Origin: a bacterium
Lineage (GTDB): Bacteria; Patescibacteriota; Minisyncoccia; Phycocordibacterales; Phycocordibacteraceae
Length of the DNA: 18,358 bases
Assembly (NCBI GenBank): GCA_021781865.1
Contig: JAJXVZ010000010.1
Coordinates: 1-18,358, forward strand
Direction: 5' to 3'
Part shown: piece by piece, positions 1 through 7,656 of the stretch
How the letters are laid out: each line of letters starts with the position of its first letter
Numbering within the stretch: position 1 is the stretch's first letter
Notes under the pieces: model-generated
Told to the model about the DNA's origin: nothing
The model's database searches: none
The model's input: the letters and a program-made list of their open reading frames with translations, nothing else
Position numbers and translations under genes: made by a program

Positions 1-2
1 TG

Positions 3-491
3 CTTTTTGCTACAGGCGGTACGCCTTTCATCTATCAGGAACGTGTTGGGAAGGGCGGGCGCAGTATTCGACTTATCAAACTTCGCACCATGCTGTTCTT
101 CGATGCGGGAGATTCCGAGAAGCAGAAACGAAATCATGTCACGAAAGTTGGTCATTTTTTGCGTAAGACGCGCATCGATGAGTTACCACAACTCTGGAAT
201 ATTCTCACAGGGGATTTGTCATTTATTGGACCACGACCAGAACTACCAAAGATCGCCGAGGTATATGAGCGAGAGATTCCGCAGTATCGTATGCGCTATC
301 TAATTACCCCAGGACTTTCTGGCTGGGCGCAAATACACGACTCTAATGTGCCACGTGGACAAGCGGATGTTGTGCGTACACGCCGGAAACTTTCATTCGA
401 CTTATATTATCTGAAGCATCGTTCCTTTGGACTTGATCTTGCCATCACACTCAAGACGTTTCGTGCGCTTGCTTCTCTTTCGGGAACCTGA
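3..491 (+). CDS. Sugar-1-phosphate transferase (WcaJ/WbaP-type), 5'-truncated
   Basis: This is the C-terminal part of a polyprenyl-phosphate sugar-1-phosphate transferase. The family loads the first sugar phosphate onto undecaprenyl phosphate at the inner face of the membrane to start a capsule, exopolysaccharide or O-chain repeat. The open frame enters from the window edge; the first in-frame ATG (90) lies inside the domain and is not the start. Visible family signatures are FIYQERVGKGGR, then IKLRTM, then RKTRIDELPQLWNILTGDLS followed by FIGPRPELP, and GLSGWAQIH near the end. About 162 residues remain, close to the whole catalytic domain; any N-terminal membrane part lies outside the window. 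It fits the glycan genes at 12-18 kb. The donor sugar cannot be read from the sequence. Confidence 0.9.
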   Translation, partial: LFATGGTPFIYQERVGKGGRSIRLIKLRTMLFFDAGDSEKQKRNHVTKVGHFLRKTRIDELPQLWNILTGDLSFIGPRPELPKIAEVYEREIPQYRMRYLITPGLSGWAQIHDSNVPRGQADVVRTRRKLSFDLYYLKHRSFGLDLAITLKTFRALASLSGT

Positions 492-543
492 ATCACAGGA
501 GAACTAACCGTAATTACCTGCGAGTATAGTTTTACTGATAGGG

Positions 544-580
544 GCATCTTCATTACGGGAGATGCTTTCCTTATGGAAAG
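544..580 (+). terminator. Two short hairpins after the sugar transferase, possible weak terminator
   Basis: The arms GCATCT (544-549) and AGATGC (560-565) pair around a 10-nt loop and are followed by TTTCCTT. A second perfect 6-bp hairpin, CTTTCC/GGAAAG (565-570 and 575-580), follows at once and shares base 565. There is no long T tract, so termination is uncertain. The position, between one gene's stop and the next gene's own promoter, is what supports the call. Confidence 0.35.
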
Positions 581-631
581 GGCAATGAATATATGAAATA
601 CGCAAGGTCTTCGCTTTTTCTCTATTTCGTT

Positions 632-637
632 TATAAT
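632..637 (+). promoter_or_regulatory. -10 box TATAAT for leaderless secD
   Basis: A consensus TATAAT ends 6 nt before the ATG at 644. Transcription normally starts 6-8 nt after the -10 box, so the secD message would begin at or next to its start codon. No Shine-Dalgarno sequence lies between the box and the ATG. This placement decides the start in favour of 644 over the in-frame ATG at 593. Confidence 0.6.
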
Positions 638-643
638 CTCCAT

Positions 644-1957
644 ATGACTCGTTTCCGAGTGTTTGCAGGCATCGCCCTAATTATAGGGTTTTTGCTTATA
701 TATTTTGTGTGGGCGACCGAAACAAATCCTACAAGCGCGTATCATTTTAAACTCGGCCTCGATCTCGCAGGGGGCACAGAACTTGTTTATAAGGCCGACA
801 TGAGTCAGACGCCTTCGAGTGAACGTTCGGATGCACTATCCGCGCTTCAGGGTGTTATCGAGCGTCGAGTGAATTTGTTTGGTGTTGCGGAACCATTAGT
901 TCAGACAGAACAGGCGAGCGCACTTTCAGGTATCACCGAAGATCGTCTCATTGTTGATTTACCAGGTGTGACTGATATCAAGGCTGCTGTGGCCGCGCTT
1001 GGTAAGACTCCTACACTCGAATTTATGCTCGCGACTACAACAACGGTTGGCACGACAACTGAGGTTGCGTATGTCCCAACTGGTCTTACGGGCCGCTATC
1101 TTTCGAGTGCAGCGCTTGGGTTCGGGTCTGGTGCGACAGCGGGTCTTTCGGCTCCACAGGTTATTCTTACCTTCAATAGTGCAGGCGCGACACTTTTCGA
1201 AAAAATAACGAGTGAAAACGTTGGCCGTACACTTGCCATCTTTCTTGATGGACAGCCGATTTCTGAACCGGTCATTCAAGAAGCAATTCCTGGCGGACAA
1301 GCGACCATCACTGGGAACTTTACAGCAACTGGGGCGCGTGATCTTGTGCGCAATCTTAACTTCGGTGCGCTACCTGTACCAATTACGCTTGAAAGCAGTT
1401 CTGCGGTCGGTCCGACTTTGGGTGCAGCAGCTATTTCTGCCGGTGTTGTCGCGGGAGTCATCGGTTTCATTGTCATCGCACTCTTCATGATCGCCTGGTA
1501 TCGCCTCCCAGGCCTCATCGCGACAGTCGCGCTCGCTGAATACCTTGCGTTCATGCTTGCAATCATTAAAATTATTCCAGTTACACTTACAGCATCGGGA
1601 ATTGCAGGGCTTATAATTTCAGTCGGTATGGCGGTGGACGCGAATGTGCTTATATTTGAGCGCTCCAAGGAGGAATTACGTGAAGGGAAGGATCCACGTG
1701 AGGCAGTGCACGTTGGTTTCGCTCGTGCATGGACTGCAATTCGTGATGGTCATCTTACAATGATTATCTCCGGAGTTATTCTTTTCTGGTTAGGAACGAG
1801 TATAGTACAGGGATTTGCACTCGTTTTTGTACTCGGCGTGCTTGCGTCATTCATTTCTGCAATATCACTCTCTCGCGTTTTCTTGCTTTCTCTTGTCCCT
1901 GAACACAAAAAGGGTATATGGAAGTTCCTTATGGGTTCTGGAATACATAACGCATAA
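644..1957 (+). CDS. secD: Protein translocase subunit SecD
   Basis: SecD is an inner-membrane RND-family subunit that works with SecF and SecYEG and uses the proton gradient to help pull exported proteins across the membrane. From the chosen ATG it is 437 residues. TM1 spans about residues 7-24. It is followed by the SecD signature GLDLAGGTELVY (G38 onward), a short periplasmic P1 region, and five more TM segments. The TM4 motif GMAVDANVLIFER carries the conserved Asp of the proton pathway. The periplasmic domain is compact compared with that of E. coli SecD (about 615 residues). An in-frame ATG at 593 would add 17 residues, but it lies upstream of the TATAAT box, so 644 is preferred. secF follows after 6 nt. 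Confidence 0.95.
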   Translation: MTRFRVFAGIALIIGFLLIYFVWATETNPTSAYHFKLGLDLAGGTELVYKADMSQTPSSERSDALSALQGVIERRVNLFGVAEPLVQTEQASALSGITEDRLIVDLPGVTDIKAAVAALGKTPTLEFMLATTTTVGTTTEVAYVPTGLTGRYLSSAALGFGSGATAGLSAPQVILTFNSAGATLFEKITSENVGRTLAIFLDGQPISEPVIQEAIPGGQATITGNFTATGARDLVRNLNFGALPVPITLESSSAVGPTLGAAAISAGVVAGVIGFIVIALFMIAWYRLPGLIATVALAEYLAFMLAIIKIIPVTLTASGIAGLIISVGMAVDANVLIFERSKEELREGKDPREAVHVGFARAWTAIRDGHLTMIISGVILFWLGTSIVQGFALVFVLGVLASFISAISLSRVFLLSLVPEHKKGIWKFLMGSGIHNA

Positions 1958-1958
1958 T
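1953..1958 (+). promoter_or_regulatory. Possible internal -10 (CATAAT) before secF
   Basis: CATAAT overlaps the secD stop codon (TAA 1955-1957) and ends 5 nt before the secF ATG. The spacing is close to that of the leaderless promoters in this window. With no -35 box or extended TGn it may be chance, and secF may simply be translated from the secD message. Confidence 0.25.
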
Positions 1959-1963
1959 TTCTT

Positions 1964-2863
1964 ATGTATATTGTTACACATCGCTCACTTTTTTTCTGGA
2001 TTACCGGAATCATTCTCGCGGCAGCGATTGGGTCCATTCTTATCTTTGGCTTGCCACTCGGCATTGATTTTACCGGCGGTTCTCTGATGCAAGTGAGCTA
2101 TCAAAATAGCGTTCCGCCACTTGCAACTATTGAGAAACAGGTTGCTGTTGTCCCGTTAGGCTTAGTATCTGTACGTACTATGGGCACAAATGAAATTTCC
2201 ATCCGCACACGTACCATGACTCCAGCAGAACATGATGCTGTTCTTGCCTCAATTTCTTCAAATGCGTCGACAACCGAACTCTCTTATTCATCGGTTGGTC
2301 CCGCACTCGGAAGCCAATTTACCAATAAGGCACTCTGGGCGATTTTCGTGGTAATTCTCGTTATTGTGCTTTACATTGCATTTGCCTTCCGCAAGGTATC
2401 ACGGCCAGTTCCTTCATGGGGGTACGGTCTGACAGTTATCACAATGCTTGCTATAGACCTTATCGTACCGACTGGTTTTTACGCCGCGTATGCACACTTC
2501 ACTGGAGCAGAAGTCGATTCCTTATTTATCGTTGCACTTCTCGCGCTCCTTGGTTATGTCGTAAACGACATAATAGTAGTCTTTGATCGTGTACGGGAAC
2601 ATCTTGCAAAGAACGAAAAAATGGGTGTGAAGGAAGAATTTGAAGTAACAATCGGTAAATCTATCAACGAGACGATGATGCGTTCTATCAATACCGCGCT
2701 TACTGTGGCTCTCGCACTTCTCGTACTTATCTTTTTTGGTGCTCCAGCAACTCGCAATTTCGCACTCGTTATGCTCGTTGGGGTAGTTGCAGGAACCTTC
2801 TCTTCAATCTGTCGCTCCGCTCCGCTCCTCATTCCTATTGCCAAATGGTTCACTAAGAAATGA
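1964..2863 (+). CDS. secF: Protein translocase subunit SecF
   Basis: SecF is the partner of SecD in the accessory SecDF translocation motor. The 299-residue length is usual for SecF. TM1 (about residues 6-26) leads into the signature GIDFTGGSLMQVSY. A short periplasmic domain follows, then five TM segments with the diagnostic GYVVNDIIVVFDRVREH and a C-terminal stretch INTALTVALALLVLIFFG. It starts 6 nt after the secD stop with no Shine-Dalgarno sequence, so it is probably coupled to secD or served by the weak CATAAT box. Family assignment is secure. Confidence 0.95.
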   Translation: MYIVTHRSLFFWITGIILAAAIGSILIFGLPLGIDFTGGSLMQVSYQNSVPPLATIEKQVAVVPLGLVSVRTMGTNEISIRTRTMTPAEHDAVLASISSNASTTELSYSSVGPALGSQFTNKALWAIFVVILVIVLYIAFAFRKVSRPVPSWGYGLTVITMLAIDLIVPTGFYAAYAHFTGAEVDSLFIVALLALLGYVVNDIIVVFDRVREHLAKNEKMGVKEEFEVTIGKSINETMMRSINTALTVALALLVLIFFGAPATRNFALVMLVGVVAGTFSSICRSAPLLIPIAKWFTKK

Positions 2864-3135
2864 TTTTCACGAAAGGAATTAACTTAACTTTATTTAAGTA
2901 TTATTAGGACATAATACAAAATTATTATCTGAGTCAAATATAAATACCACCTCTCTTAGAGTAATCTAAACTTCCAGTCTTATTTCCTGATAATAAGGAG
3001 TGTAATTTAGTCAGCCCAATAACTACTAGCCATGACAGGCAGGATGGAGAAATCCGCAAGAAAGATTGAAGTGGAAACAATCACACACTCACGCAATTGC
3101 GCATTTCATAGGCAAGGGTGACGGCCTCGTTAAAA
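2864..3135. other. AT-rich intergenic region, no confident gene
   Basis: This 272-bp gap separates secF from the convergent minus-strand nucleotidyltransferase. It contains the hairpins TTAGA/TCTAA (2956-2960 and 2965-2969) and CTTATT/AATAAG (2979-2984 and 2992-2997) and a palindrome CGCAATTGCG (3092-3101). A 29-codon open frame (3032-3121) starts MTGRMEKSARKIEVE but resembles nothing I know. The overlapping frame from 3036, which has no start codon, reads ...HAIAHFIGKGDGLVKTIALYQ and looks rather protein-like, so a gene remnant is possible. I see no clear RNA gene. Confidence 0.4.
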
Positions 3136-3609
3136 CTATAGCGCTTTACCAGTCTCGCGCAACTTTGCAAAATCTACAACTTGTTTCGCAAGATTCTTCA
3201 CAAGCCAAGAGCTTGATTGAGGCTTCCCCGTATCACCAACATTGAATATCATTTTTATCCCAAGTTTCTTGCATACGGCTGTCTCAGGAATTTCCTCCTC
3301 ATTGCTTCGATCGTTTCCACCATTGGCAAATATATCGACCCGAAGCTTTTCAAGCATGTGGGAAATATCATACGTCTCTCGCGGATCACGAAGTACTACC
3401 TCATCAACCCACCGAATGTGATACAAAAGTTCTTTTCGTTCTTCCTGCGGCATAAAAACATAGCCCTTTTTTCGCATCAGCCACTCATCCTCATTTAGGA
3501 TGACCAGGAGTTTATCTCCCAGCGCCCGTGCGTCTCGAAAGAGGTGCATGTGTCCAACATGGACAGGATCGAATCCTCCTGAAACCGCAACGACGGTTTG
3601 TTTTTTCAT
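3136..3609 (-). CDS. Cytidylyltransferase-fold nucleotidyltransferase
   Basis: This is a small single-domain nucleotidylyltransferase of the class that transfers CMP or AMP to a phosphorylated alcohol or sugar (relatives include TagD/GCT, the HldE C-terminal domain and archaeal FAD synthase). The N-terminus has the phosphate-binding GGFDPVHVGHMHLF with the HxGH motif. The middle has RKKGYVFMPQEERKELL and RVDIFANGGNDR, and near the end QSSSWLV takes the place of the usual ISST(x)IR. Two ATGs stand in tandem (3612 and 3609). The second lies 6 nt after an extended -10, as in other genes here, so it is chosen, giving 157 residues. It is monocistronic and divergent from the 16S gene. The substrate is unknown. 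Confidence 0.85.
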   Translation of the reverse strand: MKKQTVVAVSGGFDPVHVGHMHLFRDARALGDKLLVILNEDEWLMRKKGYVFMPQEERKELLYHIRWVDEVVLRDPRETYDISHMLEKLRVDIFANGGNDRSNEEEIPETAVCKKLGIKMIFNVGDTGKPQSSSWLVKNLAKQVVDFAKLRETGKAL

Positions 3610-3615
3610 CATGTC

Positions 3616-3624
3616 AGTATATCA
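3616..3624 (-). promoter_or_regulatory. Extended -10 (TGATATACT) for the nucleotidyltransferase
   Basis: Read on the minus strand, TGA TATACT ends at 3616, 6 nt before the ATG at 3609. The same nine bases stand before the ORF at 9632 with the same 6-nt gap. There is no Shine-Dalgarno sequence, so a leaderless start is expected. Confidence 0.6.
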
Positions 3625-3650
3625 CCTTGACGTTACTTAGTACCTCATAT

Positions 3651-3666
3651 ACAGTAGTTCTACTGT
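3651..3666. repeat. Inverted repeat with 7-bp arms between divergent genes
   Basis: ACAGTAG and CTACTGT (3651-3657 and 3660-3666) are perfect inverted arms separated by TT. The site lies between the nucleotidyltransferase promoter and the 16S control region and touches the terminator stem. It could be an operator or part of the terminator. Function is inferred from position only. Confidence 0.4.
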
Positions 3667-3693
3667 CCCGCTGGGCGGGGCAAGTTTTTCTTT
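3664..3693 (+). terminator. Rho-independent terminator upstream of 16S
   Basis: An 8-bp stem (3664-3671 with 3675-3682, one G-U pair, CCCGC/GCGGG core, TGG loop) is followed by AG and then TTTTTCTTT. This is a canonical plus-strand terminator. No plus-strand gene lies directly upstream, so it probably shields the rRNA promoter from read-through out of secDF. On the minus strand no T tract follows the stem. Confidence 0.65.
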
Positions 3694-3737
3694 GACATAT
3701 ATATATGTGAAACATCACGCCACATTGTGACGTGATG
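3692..3737 (+). promoter_or_regulatory. 16S promoter region with TTGACA box and leader hairpin
   Basis: A perfect -35 consensus TTGACA (3692-3697) overlaps a 14-bp palindrome ACATATATATATGT (3695-3708). No good -10 box is found 16-18 nt downstream, so the exact promoter is unclear. A hairpin CATCACG/CGTGATG (3713-3719 and 3731-3737), with inner CAC/GTG pairs and one mismatch, follows. It would lie in the rRNA leader or act as an operator. The call rests on the -35 box and on its position before the 16S gene. Confidence 0.5.
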
Positions 3738-3740
3738 AGA

Positions 3741-3779
3741 TAAATAAAGATGTGTGAATTCTTTTGTTCCGCCTATTCT
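3741..3779 (+). repeat. 5' strand of the 16S processing stem
   Basis: Bases 3761-3779 are the exact reverse complement of 5393-5411 (19 bp). Bases 3746-3754 match 5418-5426 (9 bp). Between the two blocks the 6-nt segments pair except for a 2x2 mismatch, and 3741-3745 extend the helix with one bulge. The strand ends right at the 16S 5' end. Such a helix is the usual substrate for RNase III during 16S maturation. Confidence 0.9.
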
Positions 3780-5242
<1,463 letters not shown>

Positions 5243-5245
<3 letters not shown>

Positions 5246-5392
5246 TTGGAACCGATTTTCCCGAAAGGAAAATCATGTCGATCTGATTCGCAAGAATCAG
5301 GAGAGATCGTATTCGTCTCAAAACGATACGCGGAAGCCGGATAACGTAACCCGGCGTCGTTCGAGAGCCTCATATGAGCTCTCGAGCGGAAC
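5243..5392 (+). other. Structured 16S 3' trailer
   Basis: About 150 nt lie between helix 45 plus tail and the 3' strand of the processing stem. The stretch is a run of hairpins: GATTTTCC/GGAAAATC (from about 5254), CTGATTC/GAATCAG closed by a GCAA tetraloop (about 5283-5300), CGTAT/ATACG, GCCGG/CCGGC, and TCGAGAGC/GCTCTCGA with an inner CTCA/TGAG stem (about 5361-5385). CCTCC occurs nowhere in it, so a displaced normal 16S end is not hidden here. It is presumably removed during maturation. Confidence 0.6.
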
Positions 5393-5432
5393 AGAATAGG
5401 CGGAACAAAAGAGCGCGCACATCTTTAATTTA
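5393..5432 (+). repeat. 3' strand of the 16S processing stem
   Basis: This is the partner of 3741-3779: 5393-5411 and 5418-5426 are exact reverse complements of the 5' blocks, and 5427-5432 extend the pairing with one bulge. The two strands are about 1.6 kb apart and enclose only the 16S and its trailer. The tRNA-Ile gene is outside. Confidence 0.9.
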
Positions 5433-5456
5433 AGGAAATACAAAATTTTTGCCCAC

Positions 5457-5480
5457 GTATGGAGGCCATACAGCCTTTTT
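5457..5480 (+). terminator. Terminator of the 16S transcript
   Basis: GTATGG/CCATAC (5457-5462 and 5466-5471) form a 6-bp hairpin with an AGG loop, followed by AGCC and five Ts (5476-5480). An alternative stem AGGC/GCCT lies directly against the T run. Its place after the processing stem and before the separately promoted tRNA supports the call. Confidence 0.55.
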
Positions 5481-5536
5481 AAAATAAGCGTAATGCAGCT
5501 CATGAATGGTATGTGGTGGCAGAAGCCGTGTATCTT

Positions 5537-5545
5537 TGTTACTAT
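5537..5545 (+). promoter_or_regulatory. Extended -10 (TGTTACTAT) for tRNA-Ile
   Basis: TGT TACTAT ends 9 nt before the first base of the tRNA, so transcription would start 2-3 nt upstream of the mature 5' end. No convincing -35 box is seen. This indicates that the tRNA is transcribed separately from the 16S. Confidence 0.5.
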
Positions 5546-5554
5546 CGCCACCAT

Positions 5555-5627
5555 GCACGCGTAGCTCAGTTGGTAGAGCACCCGACTGATACTCGGGCGG
5601 TCGTAGGTTCAACCCCTACCGCGTGCA
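5555..5627 (+). tRNA. tRNA-Ile (anticodon GAT)
   Basis: The full cloverleaf can be read. Acceptor GCACGCG/CGCGTGC; T8 and A9; D stem GCTC/GAGC with loop AGTTGGTA; anticodon stem CCCGA/TCGGG with loop CTGATAC, giving anticodon GAT at 5588-5590; variable CGGTC; T stem GTAGG/CCTAC with loop TTCAACC; discriminator A5627. It is followed by CCG, so the terminal CCA is not fully encoded and must be added by CCA-adding enzyme. In classical operons tRNA-Ile(GAT) lies in the 16S-23S spacer; here a protein gene follows instead of 23S. Confidence 0.97.
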
Positions 5628-5703
5628 CCGAATCAAGTAAGAAATGCATACTTAGAGGCATCTGTTATACCCACATCATGTCTCGAAACTGATAGAACAG
5701 GGT

Positions 5704-5709
5704 TATACT
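5704..5709 (+). promoter_or_regulatory. -10 box TATACT for the PrcB-like gene
   Basis: TATACT ends 7 nt before the ATG at 5717. AAGGA stands immediately before the start, too close for a normal Shine-Dalgarno contact. The spacing matches the leaderless pattern of the window. Confidence 0.55.
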
Positions 5710-5716
5710 AAAGGAA

Positions 5717-6220
5717 ATGCAAAGAAACTTTCTCTTTGGCGTGGCACTTATTGCTATTATTGGCGTAGTTATTTTCCTCTTTAACCATAAAAGCGGTATC
5801 TATAATGATGTCCATCCGGCTGTAACGAGTAATCAGTCAGCGGCAATTATTGTACCATTTACAGATATTGCGCATGGCTTGAAGTCATTAGTTACAATCC
5901 GTGCAAATTATCTCATAACTTCTACAGGTCAATTGGATCAACTTTGGAAATTGATTGGCGCAACCAATACACCGCCAGCCATTGATTTTAAGACTCATGC
6001 GGTGATTGCCGCATTTGCTGGTAAGGAACCGAGTTCCGTTATCTCAATTTCGAATATTAAGGACACGAGTGCGCGTCTTGTTTCCATAACAATTATAAAA
6101 TCTAACGGCGCGTGTGCACAGAAGTCAATTACATCACCATACGATGTTGCCGTTATGCCAGTAACTGCACTTCCGCTCGTGCACGTGGATATCTCCATAG
6201 CGACCACCAGCTGCCTCTAA
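5717..6220 (+). CDS. Membrane-anchored PrcB-like domain protein
   Basis: 167 residues. One N-terminal hydrophobic segment (about residues 5-22) would anchor the protein with the rest outside the membrane. The body resembles the PrcB C-terminal domain, a small extracytoplasmic beta-rich domain first described with the Treponema PrcB/PrcA/PrtP protease complex. The matching stretch is LITSTGQLDQLWKLIGA (about 66-82), then PPAIDFKTHAVIAAFAGKEPSS (about 86-107). Two cysteines (C133 and C166, the latter next to last) could form a disulfide. No protease gene is adjacent, so its partner is unknown. The domain call is from recognition, not a profile search. Confidence 0.6.
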   Translation: MQRNFLFGVALIAIIGVVIFLFNHKSGIYNDVHPAVTSNQSAAIIVPFTDIAHGLKSLVTIRANYLITSTGQLDQLWKLIGATNTPPAIDFKTHAVIAAFAGKEPSSVISISNIKDTSARLVSITIIKSNGACAQKSITSPYDVAVMPVTALPLVHVDISIATTSCL

Positions 6221-6236
6221 CATAACGTGCACGTGG
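6178..6236 (+). repeat. 11-bp direct repeat around the end of the PrcB-like gene
   Basis: CGTGCACGTGG occurs at 6178-6188, inside the gene, and at 6226-6236, just before murD. Each copy contains the palindrome CGTGCACG. The copies are 48 bp apart and span the stop codon. It might be a regulator site before murD or the trace of a small duplication; chance is possible. Confidence 0.3.
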
Positions 6237-6249
6237 TAGATTAGTGCGC

Positions 6250-6255
6250 TACGAT
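6250..6255 (+). promoter_or_regulatory. Possible -10 (TACGAT) for murD
   Basis: TACGAT ends 8 nt before the murD ATG at 6264. It fits the TAnnnT core but is otherwise weak. No Shine-Dalgarno sequence is present before the start. Confidence 0.3.
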
Positions 6256-6263
6256 TTAGTCTG

Positions 6264-7574
6264 ATGGATGCACATGCGTTTTTTCGGGGAAAACGAATTA
6301 CCGTAATGGGACTAGGTCTCCTTGGGCGAGGAGTTGGTGACGCACAGTATTTGGCCGAATGCGGCGCAGAGCTCATCGTGACTGATCTTAAGACGCACGG
6401 AGAGCTTGCAAGCTCAGTGGCGCGGCTCGAATCATTCCCAAACATAAAATTCGTTCTTGGCGAACATCGACTGGAAGACTTTCGCGGCCGTGACCTCCTT
6501 CTTAAGGCTGCGGGCGTTCCGCTCGATTCTCCGTACGTTGCGGAAGCGAAAAAGAATGACATACCTATTCGCATGAGCGCGGATCTTTTTGCTGAGATTT
6601 CCGGCATCCCGATTATCGGCGTAACCGGTACACGTGGGAAGTCGACGGTGGCACACATGCTTCATGCTGTTCTTACCGAGGCCAGGGTTCCAGTTCTTCT
6701 CGGTGGGAATGTGCGCGGTGTCTCAAATCTCACTCTACTTTCTAATGTGACGCCCTTTCACACCGCAGTTCTCGAACTAGATTCCTGGCAGTGCCACGGC
6801 TTCGGTGAGGTGGGCATGAGTCCGCACATAGCGGTTTTCACGACATTTTATCCCGATCATTTAAACTATTACAAAAACAACCTTGATGCCTATCTTGCAG
6901 ATAAGGCAAATATTTTCCTACATCAGACACCCAAGGATACGCTTGTTCTCGGCGCGCAGTGCGCCCCGCGTATAATTGATAAATACGGTGATAACATTGT
7001 ATCGAAGGTTCTTGTCATCGATACGCTTAAATTTCCAGATACCTGGACATTGCGCATACCGGGCATGCATAATCGTTATGCAGCGGCACTTGCACTTGCC
7101 ACCGCGCGCGCGCTTGAAATTCCAGATGCCGTTAGTCGTTACGCACTTGAATCATTCAAGGGCGTGCCGGGCAGATTGGAGCTTCTTGCGGAAAAAGATG
7201 GCGTTAAAATTTATAATGATACGACCGCAACGACACCTGAAGCGACACTCGCCGCGCTCTCTGCGCTCGATACTGCGCACACCATACTTATTATGGGAGG
7301 TACCAGTAAAGGTCTTGACATGAGTGCGCTCGTATTGAAGTTACCAGAGGTAAAGCATGTCATCCTGCTCGCCGGGAGCGGCACAGACCGTATACGTGAG
7401 GAACTCCCGAACGTACACGTTTACGATGCGCTTCCGCCTGCGGTTGCCAATGCATTCGCACACGCGAGCACTGGCGATACCATATTATTCTCCCCAGCGT
7501 TTTCTTCATTTGGTATGTTTGAGAATGAATTCGATCGCGGGGATCAATTCACCACACTCGTGAGAAACCGATAA
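6264..7574 (+). CDS. murD: UDP-N-acetylmuramoylalanine--D-glutamate ligase (MurD)
   Basis: A cytoplasmic Mur ligase that adds D-glutamate to UDP-MurNAc-L-Ala with ATP. 436 residues, the usual length. The N-terminal domain has a Rossmann-like MGLGLLGRG. The central domain has the ATP loop GVTGTRGKST (about 119-128; most MurD read TGTNGKST, so Asn is replaced by Arg). Next comes ELDSWQ (E. coli type ELSSFQ) and YPDHLNYY. The C-terminal domain begins near YNDTTATTPEATLAAL, where Mur ligases usually have an NDSKATN-like segment, and ends with FSPAFSSFGMFENEFDRGDQF, the MurD C-terminal signature. It leads the cluster murD-murC-rsmI. The start is the first ATG, 8 nt after a weak -10. Confidence 0.92.
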   Translation: MDAHAFFRGKRITVMGLGLLGRGVGDAQYLAECGAELIVTDLKTHGELASSVARLESFPNIKFVLGEHRLEDFRGRDLLLKAAGVPLDSPYVAEAKKNDIPIRMSADLFAEISGIPIIGVTGTRGKSTVAHMLHAVLTEARVPVLLGGNVRGVSNLTLLSNVTPFHTAVLELDSWQCHGFGEVGMSPHIAVFTTFYPDHLNYYKNNLDAYLADKANIFLHQTPKDTLVLGAQCAPRIIDKYGDNIVSKVLVIDTLKFPDTWTLRIPGMHNRYAAALALATARALEIPDAVSRYALESFKGVPGRLELLAEKDGVKIYNDTTATTPEATLAALSALDTAHTILIMGGTSKGLDMSALVLKLPEVKHVILLAGSGTDRIREELPNVHVYDALPPAVANAFAHASTGDTILFSPAFSSFGMFENEFDRGDQFTTLVRNR

Positions 7575-7578
7575 ATAA

Positions 7579-7587
7579 TGATATGGT
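7579..7587 (+). promoter_or_regulatory. Extended -10 (TGATATGGT) before murC
   Basis: TGA TATGGT lies 5-13 nt after the murD stop. Transcription from it would give murC a leader of about 60 nt with a small AGGG/CCCT hairpin and no Shine-Dalgarno sequence. A 20-codon open frame (7583-7645) overlaps the box; it is probably not a gene. Confidence 0.35.
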
Positions 7588-7656
7588 AGAAGAACACTTT
7601 GAGAAGGATAGGGATTCCCTGTTTCTTCACAAGCACGAGTTTTAGTAAGAAATATT

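Noticed and set aside
593..643. Upstream start for SecD giving 17 more residues
   Set aside because: The TATAAT box at 632-637 lies inside this extension, and the residues before 644 do not resemble a SecD N-terminus, which normally leads straight into TM1.
7583..7645. 20-codon ORF between murD and murC
   Set aside because: Its start overlaps the extended -10 box, so it could not be translated from that promoter, and it shows no recognisable feature.
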